Notes under the pieces: generated by a model | Told to the model about the DNA's origin: nothing | What the model saw: the letters and a program-made list of their open reading frames with translations, nothing else | Database searches by the model: none | Shown: piece after piece, positions 24,428 through 32,667 of the stretch | How the letters are laid out: every line of letters starts with the position of its first letter | Position numbering within the stretch: position 1 is the stretch's first letter | Position numbers and translations under genes: made by a program | Source: Kingella_B sp963529665 | GTDB taxonomy: Bacteria > Pseudomonadota > Gammaproteobacteria > Burkholderiales > Neisseriaceae | Direction of reading: 5' to 3' | Length of the DNA stretch: 45,580 nt | Assembly: GCA_963529665.1 (NCBI GenBank) | Contig: CAUSAG010000019.1 | Location: 1-45,580 of the forward strand

Positions 24428-24907
24428 TCAGGCAGCCTGAAAATCCAACAGCCCCACAAACTCATCAAAATGCCCGCGCACATAGTTATACACCTTCGGA
24501 AAAATCTCCTCGCACTCCATAAAATACCATTCATCCACCACCGCAAACTGCGGAAACGCCTCGCGCACCGTTGCCGCATCGCCATGCTGCCCAATCGCCG
24601 CGCCCAGCTCACGATACAAGCCCCGCGCCTGCAACACCATATCAGGCAACATTGGCACGCCCCATGCCGCAAGCTGTTCTGCCAGCTGGCCGCACAACAA
24701 TTCCTCGCCATAGCCCAGCGCGATTAACATCGCAAAACCCTCGTCCTCCGCAATCTTGTCCAAGCGCAAATACGCCAGCAACGCATTTTGCGCGTCCGAC
24801 AAACGCGGCGAAGTGGTCGCAGCATGCTGTTCCAACTGCTCCAAACAATGCGTAAACAAACGATTCACCCGCGCCGCCGCAATTTTGTGTTCCATAGCCA
24901 ATCCCAT
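24428..24907 (-). CDS. DMP19-like (DUF4375) acidic protein, candidate DNA mimic
   Basis: 159 residues, all-helical in appearance and strongly acidic, with acidic residues roughly twice the basic ones. The C-terminal FAVVDEWYFMECEEIFPKVYNYVRGHFDEF resembles the closing helices of DUF4375, the family of neisserial DMP19, which mimics DNA and binds a transcription factor. I rate the family call as probable, not certain. Translation may start at the second Met (MEHKIAAAR), four codons in, which has GGGA upstream. The stop (FQAA-TGA) is provided by a composite DUS. It neighbours the DnaA-box region. Confidence 0.6.
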   Translation of the reverse strand: MGLAMEHKIAAARVNRLFTHCLEQLEQHAATTSPRLSDAQNALLAYLRLDKIAEDEGFAMLIALGYGEELLCGQLAEQLAAWGVPMLPDMVLQARGLYRELGAAIGQHGDAATVREAFPQFAVVDEWYFMECEEIFPKVYNYVRGHFDEFVGLLDFQAA

Positions 24908-25010
24908 TAAAAAACAACGATTTTACTTTTTAGGCAGCCTGAAAACAATATGGCACAGCAACAGCAGGCTGCCGAATAGCATATTGAGTTGATGGGCTGC
25001 ACCCAAATTT

Positions 25011-25041
25011 CAGGCTGCCTCACTATAAGGCAGCCTGAAAA
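25011..25041. repeat. DUS inverted pair downstream of aceF
   Basis: Reverse DUS at 25011-25022 and forward DUS at 25028-25039 with a short AT spacer, adjacent to a conventional terminator. The 24908-25042 gap otherwise holds one further DUS near 24932 and no visible gene. Confidence 0.6.
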
Positions 25042-25042
25042 C

Positions 25043-25076
25043 AAAAAACAGCCGGCTGCAAAAACAACCGGCTGTT
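25043..25076 (-). terminator. Terminator of the aceE-aceF operon
   Basis: Perfect 9-bp stem AACAGCCGG/CCGGCTGTT (25047-25055, 25068-25076), 12-base loop; on the minus strand it is followed by a T-run. It lies about 25 bp after the aceF stop. There is no lpdA in the window after it. Confidence 0.88.
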
Positions 25077-25099
25077 ATCCATCTATTCACATTAAAAGA

Positions 25100-26710
25100 T
25101 TACAACACCACGCGGCGGAAATCTTTCAACAAGTTTGCCAAGAACACGGTGAAGCGCATACCTGCCGCGCCATCAATCACACGGTGGTCAAATGACAAGC
25201 TCAATGGGCACATCAAGCGTGGTTCAAACTCTTTACCATTCCAAACAGGTTTGATTTGAGATTTGCACACACCCAAAATAGCCACTTCGGGCGCATTCAC
25301 AATCGGTGTAAAGCCTGTGCCGCCGATGCCACCCAAGCTAGAAATGGTGAAGCACGCGCCTTGCATTTCTTGTGGTTTCAATTTGCCTTCGCGGGCTTTT
25401 TTGCTCAATTCAGTCAATTCTTGGCTGATTTCTTTCAAGCCTTTTTTGTCCACATCTTTGATTACAGGCACAACCAAGCCGTTTGGCGTATCTGCCGCAA
25501 AACCGATGTTGTAGTATTTTTTCAATACTAAGTTATCGCCGTCCAAAGAAGAATTGAACTCTGGGAACGCTTTAAGAGCGGTAACAGACGCTTTAATGAT
25601 AAATGCCAAAGGAGACACTTTCACACCTGCTTTTTCCCATTCTTTGTTCAATGCTTTGCGGAATTCTTCCAGCTCGGTCATGTCGGCTTCTTCGTTCACG
25701 GTAACATGAGGAATCATCACCCAGTTGCGAGACAAGTTTTGACCAGAGATTTTTTTGATGCGGGAAAGCTCTTTAACTTCCACTTCACCAAATTTGCTGA
25801 AATCTACTTTTGGCCATGGCAACAAGTCCAAACCGCCGCCCAAAGAAGTGCCAGTGCCAGCACCAGATTGCATTACACCTTTAACGAATGATTTAACATC
25901 ATCCGCAGTGATACGACCTTTTTGACCTGAGCCTTTAACCGACCCCAAATCCACGCCCAATTCGCGTGCCAATTTGCGTGTTGAAGGACCGGCATGTGCT
26001 TTGGAGAATGCTGCTTCGTTAACAGCAGAAGATGCAGCAGGAGCAGGTTTAGCCGCAGGCGCAGGTGCTGCTGGGGTAGCAGGTGTAGGCGCAGCAGCGG
26101 CGGGAGCAGGTGCAGCAGCAGGTGCTGCTTGTGCGGGCGCTTCTGCGGCAGCCGCACCTGTTTCAACAGTCAAAATCACCGAACCTTCGGAAACTTTATC
26201 GCCTACTTTAATTTTAACTTCTTGCACTACGCCAGCTGCATCAGCAGGCACATCCATAGTGGCTTTGTCTGTTTCCAGTGTAATCAAAGTTTGATCTAAT
26301 GCGATGGTGTCGCCCGCTTTTACTTCAACGGCAATCACATCTACATTATCGTGTCCGCCAATATCGGGGACTTTAATTTCTACAATCGCGGGTTTAGCTG
26401 CAGGCGCAGGTGCTGCGGGGGCAGCAGGTGCAGCAGCAGGTGCTGCTTGTGCGGGCGCTTCTGCGGCAGCCGCACCTGTTTCAACAGTCAAAATCACCGA
26501 ACCTTCGGAAACTTTATCGCCTACTTTAATTTTAACTTCTTGCACTACGCCAGCTGCATCAGCAGGCACATCCATAGTGGCTTTGTCTGTTTCCAGTGTA
26601 ATCAAAGTTTGATCTAATGCGATGGTGTCGCCCGCTTTTACTTCAACGGCAATCACATCTACATTATCGTGTCCGCCAATATCGGGGACTTTAATTTCTA
26701 CAATGCTCAT
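25100..26710 (-). CDS. aceF: Pyruvate dehydrogenase E2, dihydrolipoamide acetyltransferase, two lipoyl domains
   Basis: Core of the pyruvate dehydrogenase complex, transferring acetyl from lipoyl-lysine to CoA. Two lipoyl domains (about 1-80 and 108-186), each with the modified Lys in ETDKATMDVPADAAG, are joined by Ala/Pro-rich hinges. A peripheral E1/E3-binding domain (STRKLARELGVDLGSVKG, about 248-265) and the catalytic domain ending in SFDHRVIDGAAGMRF follow. 536 residues. The two lipoyl domains are identical because the DNA is a perfect 282-bp repeat. It follows aceE by 87 bp containing two composite DUS palindromes. Confidence 0.97.
   Translation of the reverse strand: MSIVEIKVPDIGGHDNVDVIAVEVKAGDTIALDQTLITLETDKATMDVPADAAGVVQEVKIKVGDKVSEGSVILTVETGAAAAEAPAQAAPAAAPAAPAAPAPAAKPAIVEIKVPDIGGHDNVDVIAVEVKAGDTIALDQTLITLETDKATMDVPADAAGVVQEVKIKVGDKVSEGSVILTVETGAAAAEAPAQAAPAAAPAPAAAAPTPATPAAPAPAAKPAPAASSAVNEAAFSKAHAGPSTRKLARELGVDLGSVKGSGQKGRITADDVKSFVKGVMQSGAGTGTSLGGGLDLLPWPKVDFSKFGEVEVKELSRIKKISGQNLSRNWVMIPHVTVNEEADMTELEEFRKALNKEWEKAGVKVSPLAFIIKASVTALKAFPEFNSSLDGDNLVLKKYYNIGFAADTPNGLVVPVIKDVDKKGLKEISQELTELSKKAREGKLKPQEMQGACFTISSLGGIGGTGFTPIVNAPEVAILGVCKSQIKPVWNGKEFEPRLMCPLSLSFDHRVIDGAAGMRFTVFLANLLKDFRRVVL
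26105..26386 (-). repeat. 282-bp perfect direct repeat in aceF, copy A
   Basis: Base-for-base identical, by eye, to 26423-26704 with an offset of 318 bp (106 codons). It covers the second lipoyl domain and part of its hinge. Identity includes synonymous positions. Confidence 0.92.
26423..26704 (-). repeat. 282-bp perfect direct repeat in aceF, copy B
   Basis: Covers the N-terminal lipoyl domain almost from the start codon, and the first hinge. The unique stretch between the copies is only 36 bp. Confidence 0.92.
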
Positions 26711-26750
26711 GAGTTTTCCTTGAATGAGTCTATTAGTGAAAAATGGTTTT

Positions 26751-26784
26751 CAGGCTGCCTGAAAATCGTGTTTCAGGCTGCCTG
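26751..26784. repeat. Two composite DUS palindromes between aceE and aceF
   Basis: TTTCAGGCTGCCTGAAA and TTTCAGGCTGCCTGAAC lie 1 bp-scale apart from each other's flanks in the 87-bp intercistronic gap. Each is an odd palindrome holding the Kingella-type DUS on one strand and AGGCTGCCTGAA (Simonsiella-type) on the other. No T-run follows, so read-through into aceF is likely. Confidence 0.7.
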
Positions 26785-26797
26785 AACGAAACGCTAA

Positions 26798-29482
26798 TTA
26801 CAGATTCCAGCTTGCTTGGCGGTTAGCGTCGATACCGTATTTTTCAATGGCTTGTTGAACCACTTTCGCATCAACTTTGCCTTCTTTTGCCAAACCGCTC
26901 AATGCAGCAACCACAACGTTGTAGCGGTCCACTTCAAAGAATTTACGCAAGTTAGCACGGCTATCACTGCGACCAAAGCCATCAGTCCCCAACACAGTGA
27001 ACGATTGACCCGCAGGAATACCAGGGCGGATGCGTTCAGCAAAGGCGCGAACATAGTCAGTAGATGCCACAACTGGACCAGTATGACCTTGCAATTGACG
27101 GGTAACAAATGGAACTTTTTGTTCTTTGGTTGGGTTCAAACGGTTGAAGCGTTCAACTTCCATGATGTCGCGGTGCATTTGGTTGAATGATGGGCAAGAC
27201 CATACATTAGCTTCCACACCGAAGTCGTCTTTCAACAGTTGAGCCGCCGCAATCACTTCTTGCAAGATTACGCCAGAACCCATCAGTTGAACTTTCTTGT
27301 CGCTTTTACCGCCTTCTTGCAGCAAGTACATACCGTTCAAAATTTCTTGTTCAATGCCTTTGCGTGCAGGCATAGCTGGGTGAGCGTAGTTTTGGTTCAT
27401 CACGGTTATATAGTAGAACACATTTTCATGTTCCACATACATACGACGCAAACCATCGTGCAAGATAACAGCCAATTCGTATTGGAATGTTGGGTCATAA
27501 GTGCGGCAGTTTGGAATCAAATCTGCTTGAATGTGGCTATGACCATCTTGGTGTTGCAAGCCTTCGCCGTTCAATGTAGTACGACCAGAAGTACCGCCCA
27601 ACAAGAAGCCGCGTGCATTCATATCACCTGCTGCCCAAGCCAAGTCGCCAACACGTTGGAAGCCGAACATTGAGTAGTAAATATAGAATGGGATGGTGGT
27701 GTAACGGTTGTTTGCGTAAGAAGTAGACGCAGCAATCCATGTAGACATTGCACCTGGTTCGTTAATACCTTCTTGCAAGATTTGACCATCAGTCGATTCT
27801 TTGTAGAACATCAACTGTTCTTTGTCTTGGGGAACGTATTTTTGACCTTGGGTATTCCAAATACCAATTTGGCGGAACATACCTTCCATACCGAATGTGC
27901 GGCTTTCATCAGGCACGATGGGCACAATGCGTTTGCCCAATTCTTTGTTTTTAATCAAAGTGTTCAAGATGCGAACGAATGCCATAGTGGTAGAAAATTC
28001 GCGGTCGCCGCTTGATTCTAATTGAGTTTGGAATGCGCTCAATTCAGGGATGGGCAAAGTTTCATTGTTTGGATTGCGAGAGGGCAAGTAACCGCCCAAT
28101 ACTTTGCGCTGACCGTGCAGGTAGTTGTATTCAGGCGTGCCTTCTGCAAAGCGAATGTATGGCAAATGATCGCTTTCAATTTGCTCGTCGGTTACAGGGA
28201 TGCTGTGGCGAGTACGGAATTGTTTCAATGAAGGAACATCCATTTTTTTCGCTTGGTGAGCGGTGTTTTGCGCTTCACCTGCTGCGCCCATGCCGTAGCC
28301 TTTAACGGTTTTAGTCAAGATTACAGTGGGTTTGCCGTTTGCATGGTTCACTGCTTCGTAGTAAGCGTTGTACACTTTAACAGGGTCATGACCGCCGAAT
28401 TCCAGGTTGTAGATTTGCTCATCAGTTAAATCGGCAACCAATGCTTTTAATTCTGGGGTGTTGAACATATGTTCACGGATGTAGGCGCCATCTTTTGAGT
28501 GGAAGTTTTGATAATCACCGTCCACAATTTCTTCCATGCGTGCTTTCAATGCGCCTGTGGTGTCTTTTGCCAGCACGGCATCCCAGCTACCGCCCCAAAT
28601 CACTTTGATGGCATTCCAGCCTGCGCCACGGAATAAACCTTCGTATTCTTGGATGATTTTGCCGTTGCCGTTTACAGGACCATCCAAGCGTTGCAAGTTA
28701 CAGTTAATCACAAAAATCAGGTTATCTAATTTTTCGCGGGCAGCTAATGCTAATGCGCCTTGGGCTTCTGGTTCAGTCATTTCGCCGTCACCGCAGAAGC
28801 ACCATACTTTACGCCCAGCAGTTTTAGTCAAACCGCGTGAATCCAAGTATTTCAAGAAGCGTGCTTGGTAGATTGCCATGAGCGGACCAAGACCCATAGA
28901 CACAGTTGGGAATTGCCAGAAATCAGACATTAAGTGTGGGTGTGGGTAAGAAGGCAAGCCGTCGGTAAAGACTTCTTGGCGCAAGTTGTCTAGTTGGGCA
29001 TCGCTCAAACGACCTTCAACATAAGCGCGGGCATAGATACCGGGCGCAGAATGCCCTTGCATGAATACTAAATCGCCTTCTACGCCATCGCCTTTGGCTT
29101 TCCAGAAGTGGTCGAAACCTACGTCATACAAGGTGGCGGCAGAGAGGAACGAACCGATGTGTCCACCCAGTTCCAAACCTTTGTGTTGCGCGTTAACTAC
29201 CATTGCGGCGTTGTTCCAACGAACGGCAGCGCGGATGGCGTGTTCTAGATTATGGTCACCGGGCATGGCAACTTGTTTGCTTGTTGGAATGGTGTTTTGG
29301 TAAGGGGTATTGATACCAGCAGGTACGTTTACGCCTTCATCTTTGGATGTGCCCAAAAGCTGTTCCAACAAGAAACGTGCGCGATCAACGCCTTCGTTTT
29401 CCACCACTGAGCGAATTGCATCAACCCATTCCTTGGTTTCAATGGGATCGACGTCGTTTACTGTATTGTAGGTTTGAGACAT
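26798..29482 (-). CDS. aceE: Pyruvate dehydrogenase E1, homodimeric type
   Basis: Thiamine-diphosphate enzyme decarboxylating pyruvate and acetylating E2. 894 residues, close to the 887 of E. coli. The N-terminus DVDPIETKEWVDAIRSVVENEG, the His/ThDP segments HSAPGIYARAY and GDGEMTEPEAQGALALA, and the C-terminal VLGTDGFGRSDSRANLRKFF are diagnostic. The Shine-Dalgarno is GGAAGGA. It is the first gene of the aceE-aceF operon, with a leader of about 125 nt from the predicted promoter. It contains no DUS that I can see, despite its length. Confidence 0.97.
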   Translation of the reverse strand: MSQTYNTVNDVDPIETKEWVDAIRSVVENEGVDRARFLLEQLLGTSKDEGVNVPAGINTPYQNTIPTSKQVAMPGDHNLEHAIRAAVRWNNAAMVVNAQHKGLELGGHIGSFLSAATLYDVGFDHFWKAKGDGVEGDLVFMQGHSAPGIYARAYVEGRLSDAQLDNLRQEVFTDGLPSYPHPHLMSDFWQFPTVSMGLGPLMAIYQARFLKYLDSRGLTKTAGRKVWCFCGDGEMTEPEAQGALALAAREKLDNLIFVINCNLQRLDGPVNGNGKIIQEYEGLFRGAGWNAIKVIWGGSWDAVLAKDTTGALKARMEEIVDGDYQNFHSKDGAYIREHMFNTPELKALVADLTDEQIYNLEFGGHDPVKVYNAYYEAVNHANGKPTVILTKTVKGYGMGAAGEAQNTAHQAKKMDVPSLKQFRTRHSIPVTDEQIESDHLPYIRFAEGTPEYNYLHGQRKVLGGYLPSRNPNNETLPIPELSAFQTQLESSGDREFSTTMAFVRILNTLIKNKELGKRIVPIVPDESRTFGMEGMFRQIGIWNTQGQKYVPQDKEQLMFYKESTDGQILQEGINEPGAMSTWIAASTSYANNRYTTIPFYIYYSMFGFQRVGDLAWAAGDMNARGFLLGGTSGRTTLNGEGLQHQDGHSHIQADLIPNCRTYDPTFQYELAVILHDGLRRMYVEHENVFYYITVMNQNYAHPAMPARKGIEQEILNGMYLLQEGGKSDKKVQLMGSGVILQEVIAAAQLLKDDFGVEANVWSCPSFNQMHRDIMEVERFNRLNPTKEQKVPFVTRQLQGHTGPVVASTDYVRAFAERIRPGIPAGQSFTVLGTDGFGRSDSRANLRKFFEVDRYNVVVAALSGLAKEGKVDAKVVQQAIEKYGIDANRQASWNL

Positions 29483-29614
29483 GGTGTCTATCCTTCCTGT
29501 TGTGAAGTTAAAACCCCGCTTGTGATGAGATTAAAACTTCGGTTGTAAAAGCGTCATTTTGTTTCAAAGATGCTGCAAAAGCACCCTTTCATGACACGAA
29601 CATAAAACACTAGA

Positions 29615-29643
29615 ATTGTAGCGTTAATGGGGTTGAATAGCAA
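29615..29643 (-). promoter_or_regulatory. sigma70-type promoter of aceE
   Basis: Minus strand TTGCTA (29638-29643) and TACAAT (29615-29620) with a 17-bp spacer. The long leader (about 125 nt, to 29483) leaves room for control by a pyruvate- or redox-responsive regulator, though I see no clear operator. A DUS pair at 29647-29705 lies further upstream. Confidence 0.55.
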
Positions 29644-29646
29644 ACT

Positions 29647-29706
29647 TAGGCAGCCTGAAAGTTTGTCTTGCATCATAAAACATGGGATATATTTTTCAGG
29701 CTGCCT
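29647..29706. repeat. DUS inverted pair between aceE and trkH promoters
   Basis: Forward DUS at 29648-29659 and reverse DUS at 29695-29706 with about 35 bp between them, in the region where aceE and trkH diverge. The remaining 29483-29780 sequence holds the aceE promoter and no visible gene. Confidence 0.6.
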
Positions 29707-29788
29707 AAATGGGGAATTTTTGTTGCCATTGTGTCATTAGGCGTGGCAAAATTTTTACCTTTTAGCTGATGCGATTGGCTTGGTTTTC

Positions 29789-31240
29789 ATGAATAAGCTG
29801 GTTCCTACTTTTCATATTTTGTCTCAATTAGGCATGTTTTTTGCCTTGCTGATTTTGATGCCGACGATAGTGTCGTATGTGTATGACGATGATGCGTTTC
29901 CTGTTTTTTGGCATACGGCGGCGATTTCGGAATTATTGTTTTTCCTGATTTGGCTGTTATGCCGCAAACGGCAGCATGAATTGCGCCCGCGTGATGGATT
30001 TTCGCTGGTGGTGATGCTGTGGCTGGGCTTTGCCTGCATTGCGGCGTTGCCGTTTTATTATTATTTCCCTGAAATGTCGTTTACCGATGCGTTTTTTGAA
30101 GCGATGAGCGGGCTAACGACAACGGGCGCAACGGTGATTTCGGGTTTGGATACCTTGCCGCCGTCTATTAATTTTTGGCGGCATATGCTCAATTGGCTGG
30201 GCGGCATGGGGATTATTGTGCTGGCAGTGGCGATTTTGCCGATGTTGGGCGTGGGGGGGACGCAGTTATTCAAGGCGGAGATTGCGGGCGTGCATAAAGA
30301 CAAAACATCACCGCGCATTTCGCAAACCGCCAAGCAGCTTTGGGAATTTTATTTGGCGTGCACGCTGTGGATTGCGATTGCGCTGCATTGGGCGGGGATG
30401 GGCTGGTTTGACGCGGCGTGCCATGCGATGTCGTCTTTTGCGCTGGGCGGCTTTTCTACGCATGATGACAACATTGCGTTTTTTAATTCGCCTGCGATTG
30501 AATGGGTGATTATCGTGGCAACACTGTTGGGCGGCATCAATTTTGCCAATCATTTTGCGGCGTTGCGGCAAAAATCGTTGCGCCATTATTGGCAGGACGA
30601 AGAAGTGCGCACCATGATTTTGCTGCTTTCAGGCAGCATTATGGTGGTTGCTTTGTATTTGACTTATAAGGATTTTTATTCGCTGCCTGATGCGTTTCGG
30701 TATGTTACGTTTAATTATGTTTCTATTGGTTTGGCGAGCGGTTTTTCTAATGCGGATTTTGCAACGTGGCCTTTGATTGCTTCGCTGTGGATGTTTTTTT
30801 TGGCGAATATTTTGGCGAACACGGGGTCTATGGGCGGCGGGGTGAAATTGGTGCGGATTTTGGCGTTATGCAAAATTTTGAAGCGTGAGATGACGCTGTT
30901 GCAGCATCCGAATGCGGTGCATGTGGTGAAGGTGAACGGGCATAAGCTGTCTGACCATGTGGCAATGGCGATTGCGGCGTTTGTGTTTGTGTATTTTTGT
31001 ACGGTTACGCTGTTTACGTTTGTGTTGATGATTTCGGGGCTGGATTTGGTGAGCGCGCTCACGGCGGTGATTGCGTGCATTACCAATGCGGGGCCAGGGT
31101 TGGGCGCGGTGGGCCCGAGCCATGATTACACGGTGTTGAGCACGGCGCAAAAGTGGATTTGCGCGGTGGTGATGCTGCTGGGGCGGTTGGAAATTTTTAC
31201 GGTGTTGATGTTGTTTACGCCTGCTTATTGGCGTAAATGA
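29789..31240 (+). CDS. trkH: Trk-type potassium uptake channel subunit TrkH/TrkG
   Basis: Inner-membrane K+ translocating subunit; it needs cytoplasmic TrkA, which is not in the window. From the ATG at 29789 it is 483 residues, the usual TrkH length; an in-frame TTG three codons upstream is less likely. The four pore loops are recognisable: SGLTTTGATV (about 107-116), SFALGGFSTHD, LASGFSNADF and ITNAGPGLGAVGP. The MLNWLGGMGIIVLAVAILPMLGVGG helix after loop one is typical. No good Shine-Dalgarno is seen. Confidence 0.93.
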   Translation: MNKLVPTFHILSQLGMFFALLILMPTIVSYVYDDDAFPVFWHTAAISELLFFLIWLLCRKRQHELRPRDGFSLVVMLWLGFACIAALPFYYYFPEMSFTDAFFEAMSGLTTTGATVISGLDTLPPSINFWRHMLNWLGGMGIIVLAVAILPMLGVGGTQLFKAEIAGVHKDKTSPRISQTAKQLWEFYLACTLWIAIALHWAGMGWFDAACHAMSSFALGGFSTHDDNIAFFNSPAIEWVIIVATLLGGINFANHFAALRQKSLRHYWQDEEVRTMILLLSGSIMVVALYLTYKDFYSLPDAFRYVTFNYVSIGLASGFSNADFATWPLIASLWMFFLANILANTGSMGGGVKLVRILALCKILKREMTLLQHPNAVHVVKVNGHKLSDHVAMAIAAFVFVYFCTVTLFTFVLMISGLDLVSALTAVIACITNAGPGLGAVGPSHDYTVLSTAQKWICAVVMLLGRLEIFTVLMLFTPAYWRK

Positions 31241-31442
31241 TTGTTAAAACGAAACGTGCAGGGCAGGGCGCACGTTGTGCAAATCCAACAATTATCATTT
31301 ACAAATGAAATGTTTGCTGGGTTTGGTGTGATTTTGCTAGACGGCAAATGTAAACAGGGGCAGAATGCGCCAAGTTGGCGTTGTTGGATGGCTTGGTGAA
31401 CAACGTTGTTTTTTTGTTAAACATATCTGTGAGGTAAATAAA

Positions 31443-31643
31443 ATGGCTCAATCTAAAATTGATGTTAGCGGCATGACCAGCAAACAAGACGGCGACCGTT
31501 TGGTGGAAGCCACCAGCAATGTGGCGGGTGTGCGTTTTGTGAATGCGAACCATGAGGGCGGTTATGTGGTGGTTACGCATACGGATGATTTTGATGCTGC
31601 GGCTTATAAGGCTGCGGTGAATGCGGCTGGGTTTAGCGCGTAA
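31443..31643 (+). CDS. HMA-fold small protein lacking the metal-binding cysteines
   Basis: 66 residues matching the ferredoxin-like heavy-metal-associated fold: SKIDVSGMTSKQDGDRLVEAT at the start (split by the loop), then VRFVNANHEGGYVVVTH, and AAVNAAGFSA at the end. The usual GMTCxxC is GMTSKQD here, so copper binding by the canonical site is lost. The ATG at 31443 is preceded by GAGGT at a normal distance. It is monocistronic, with its own terminator. It may be a protein-interaction module or a regulator; that is inference. The 200-bp upstream gap has AT-rich sequence but no clear operator. Confidence 0.75.
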   Translation: MAQSKIDVSGMTSKQDGDRLVEATSNVAGVRFVNANHEGGYVVVTHTDDFDAAAYKAAVNAAGFSA

Positions 31644-31656
31644 GATTTTGGATGAT

Positions 31657-31692
31657 AAAAAACGGTTTCAGGCTGCCTGAGACCGTTTTTTT
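31657..31692 (+). terminator. Terminator built on a composite DUS palindrome
   Basis: AAAAACGGTTTCAGGC and GCCTGAGACCGTTTTT pair with one mismatch around a single central T (the tightest bases must open to form the loop), followed by T-run. The core is the composite DUS. It lies 14 bp after the HMA-like gene. Confidence 0.8.
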
Positions 31693-31723
31693 GTTGGGTG
31701 GATGGGCAGCCTGAAAATCAAAA

Positions 31724-31807
31724 TGGAACGGCGAAGGCTTGTCGCTAAATGATGTCTCAATAAGGCTTTACTGGTTGGCAAGATATCGGCAAGTCGCCGA
31801 CGCTCCA
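31724..31807. repeat. 84-bp element with imperfect 21-bp terminal inverted repeats
   Basis: TGGAACGGCGAAGGCTTGTC at the left and its partner ending GCCGACGCTCCA at the right match at 15 of 21 positions as inverted repeats. The interior contains no ORF. It could be a small non-autonomous element or a structured RNA; no target duplication is obvious. Confidence 0.4.
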
Positions 31808-31833
31808 TGAGTGGCGTGTTTCGCTATGCGTTT

Positions 31834-32451
31834 TCAGGCTGCCTTTTGCTGCGCCAGCACGCGCGATACGGTATCCACGATGGCTTGCGTTTGCGCGTCA
31901 ATTTCAATGTTGATGCTGTCGCCCACTTGGCGGCTGCCAAATAGGGTGCGTTGCAGGGTTTCGGGGATAAGGTGGACGTTAAATTCTTGTGTGGTTACGT
32001 CGCCGATGGTGAGACTGCATCCGTCTAGCCCGATGAAGCCTTTGGGCAGAATATAGGCGGCGAGCGGTTCAGGCAGCCTGAAATAGAGGGTGCGGTTGTG
32101 TGCGCTGTGTTCTATGTGGCTGATGGTGGCGGTGGCGATGATGTGTCCGCTCATCACGTGTCCGCCGATTTCGTCGCCAAAGCGGGCGGCGCGTTCTAGG
32201 TTTACGCTGTCGCCTGTTTTCAGGCTGCCTAAATTGGTTTTGGCGAGCGTTTCTGCCATTAAGTCAAAGGTGGCTTGGTTGCCGTTGATTTGGGTGATGG
32301 TGAGACAGCAGCCGTTGTGGGCGATGGATGCGCCGATTTGTAGGTCGTGCGCCATGTGTTCGGGCAGGGCGACGACGTGGCTGCGGAAGTCTGCGCTGGG
32401 TTGGTGGATGTGGACGATTTTGCCTGTGCCTTGCACGATGCCTGTAAACAT
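31834..32451 (-). CDS. ribE: Riboflavin synthase, alpha chain
   Basis: Trimeric enzyme dismutating two lumazines to riboflavin. 205 residues of two similar lumazine-binding barrels: MFTGIVQGTGKI with IAHNGCCLTIT (first), and ETLAKTNLG, GGHVMSGHI, then GLDGCSLTIGDV (second). The name ribE follows current E. coli use (older ribC). A DUS is read as LGSLKTGDS and another as FRLPEPL. The last codons and stop (KAA-TGA) are a forward DUS. No FMN riboswitch is evident upstream. Confidence 0.95.
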   Translation of the reverse strand: MFTGIVQGTGKIVHIHQPSADFRSHVVALPEHMAHDLQIGASIAHNGCCLTITQINGNQATFDLMAETLAKTNLGSLKTGDSVNLERAARFGDEIGGHVMSGHIIATATISHIEHSAHNRTLYFRLPEPLAAYILPKGFIGLDGCSLTIGDVTTQEFNVHLIPETLQRTLFGSRQVGDSINIEIDAQTQAIVDTVSRVLAQQKAA

Positions 32452-32507
32452 GGGGATTCCTTGTGATTGTGTTGGGGCGCGGATTTTAGCATTTTTTGTG
32501 GGATGCG

Positions 32508-32655
32508 TTTTCAGGCTGCCTTTGGCGTGGCAGATGCAGCCTGAAAATTAGATGCAGCCTGAAAATAGGATGTGGCTGGTTTTGTGCAATGAAAAGGCAG
32601 CCTGAAAACGAGCGAAGCTAAAACAGCATATTCAATACGTTTTCAGGCTGCCTAT
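32508..32655. repeat. DUS cluster with two tandem AT-variant copies
   Basis: Five copies in about 150 bp: reverse DUS at 32510-32521, two variant ATGCAGCCTGAA at 32534-32545 and 32552-32563 as an 18-bp tandem, a forward DUS near 32596-32607, and a reverse DUS at 32642-32653. The last two flank the stop of the Nudix gene side. No gene is seen in 32452-32667. Confidence 0.75.
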
Positions 32656-32667
32656 TAATGGGCGGTT

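Noticed and set aside
29780..29788. TTG start for trkH three codons upstream
   Set aside because: The ATG at 29789 gives the standard 483-residue length; neither start has a clear ribosome site.
31270..31300. Fur box upstream of the HMA-like gene (AATTATCATTT)
   Set aside because: Only one half resembles the Fur consensus; the other half does not match.
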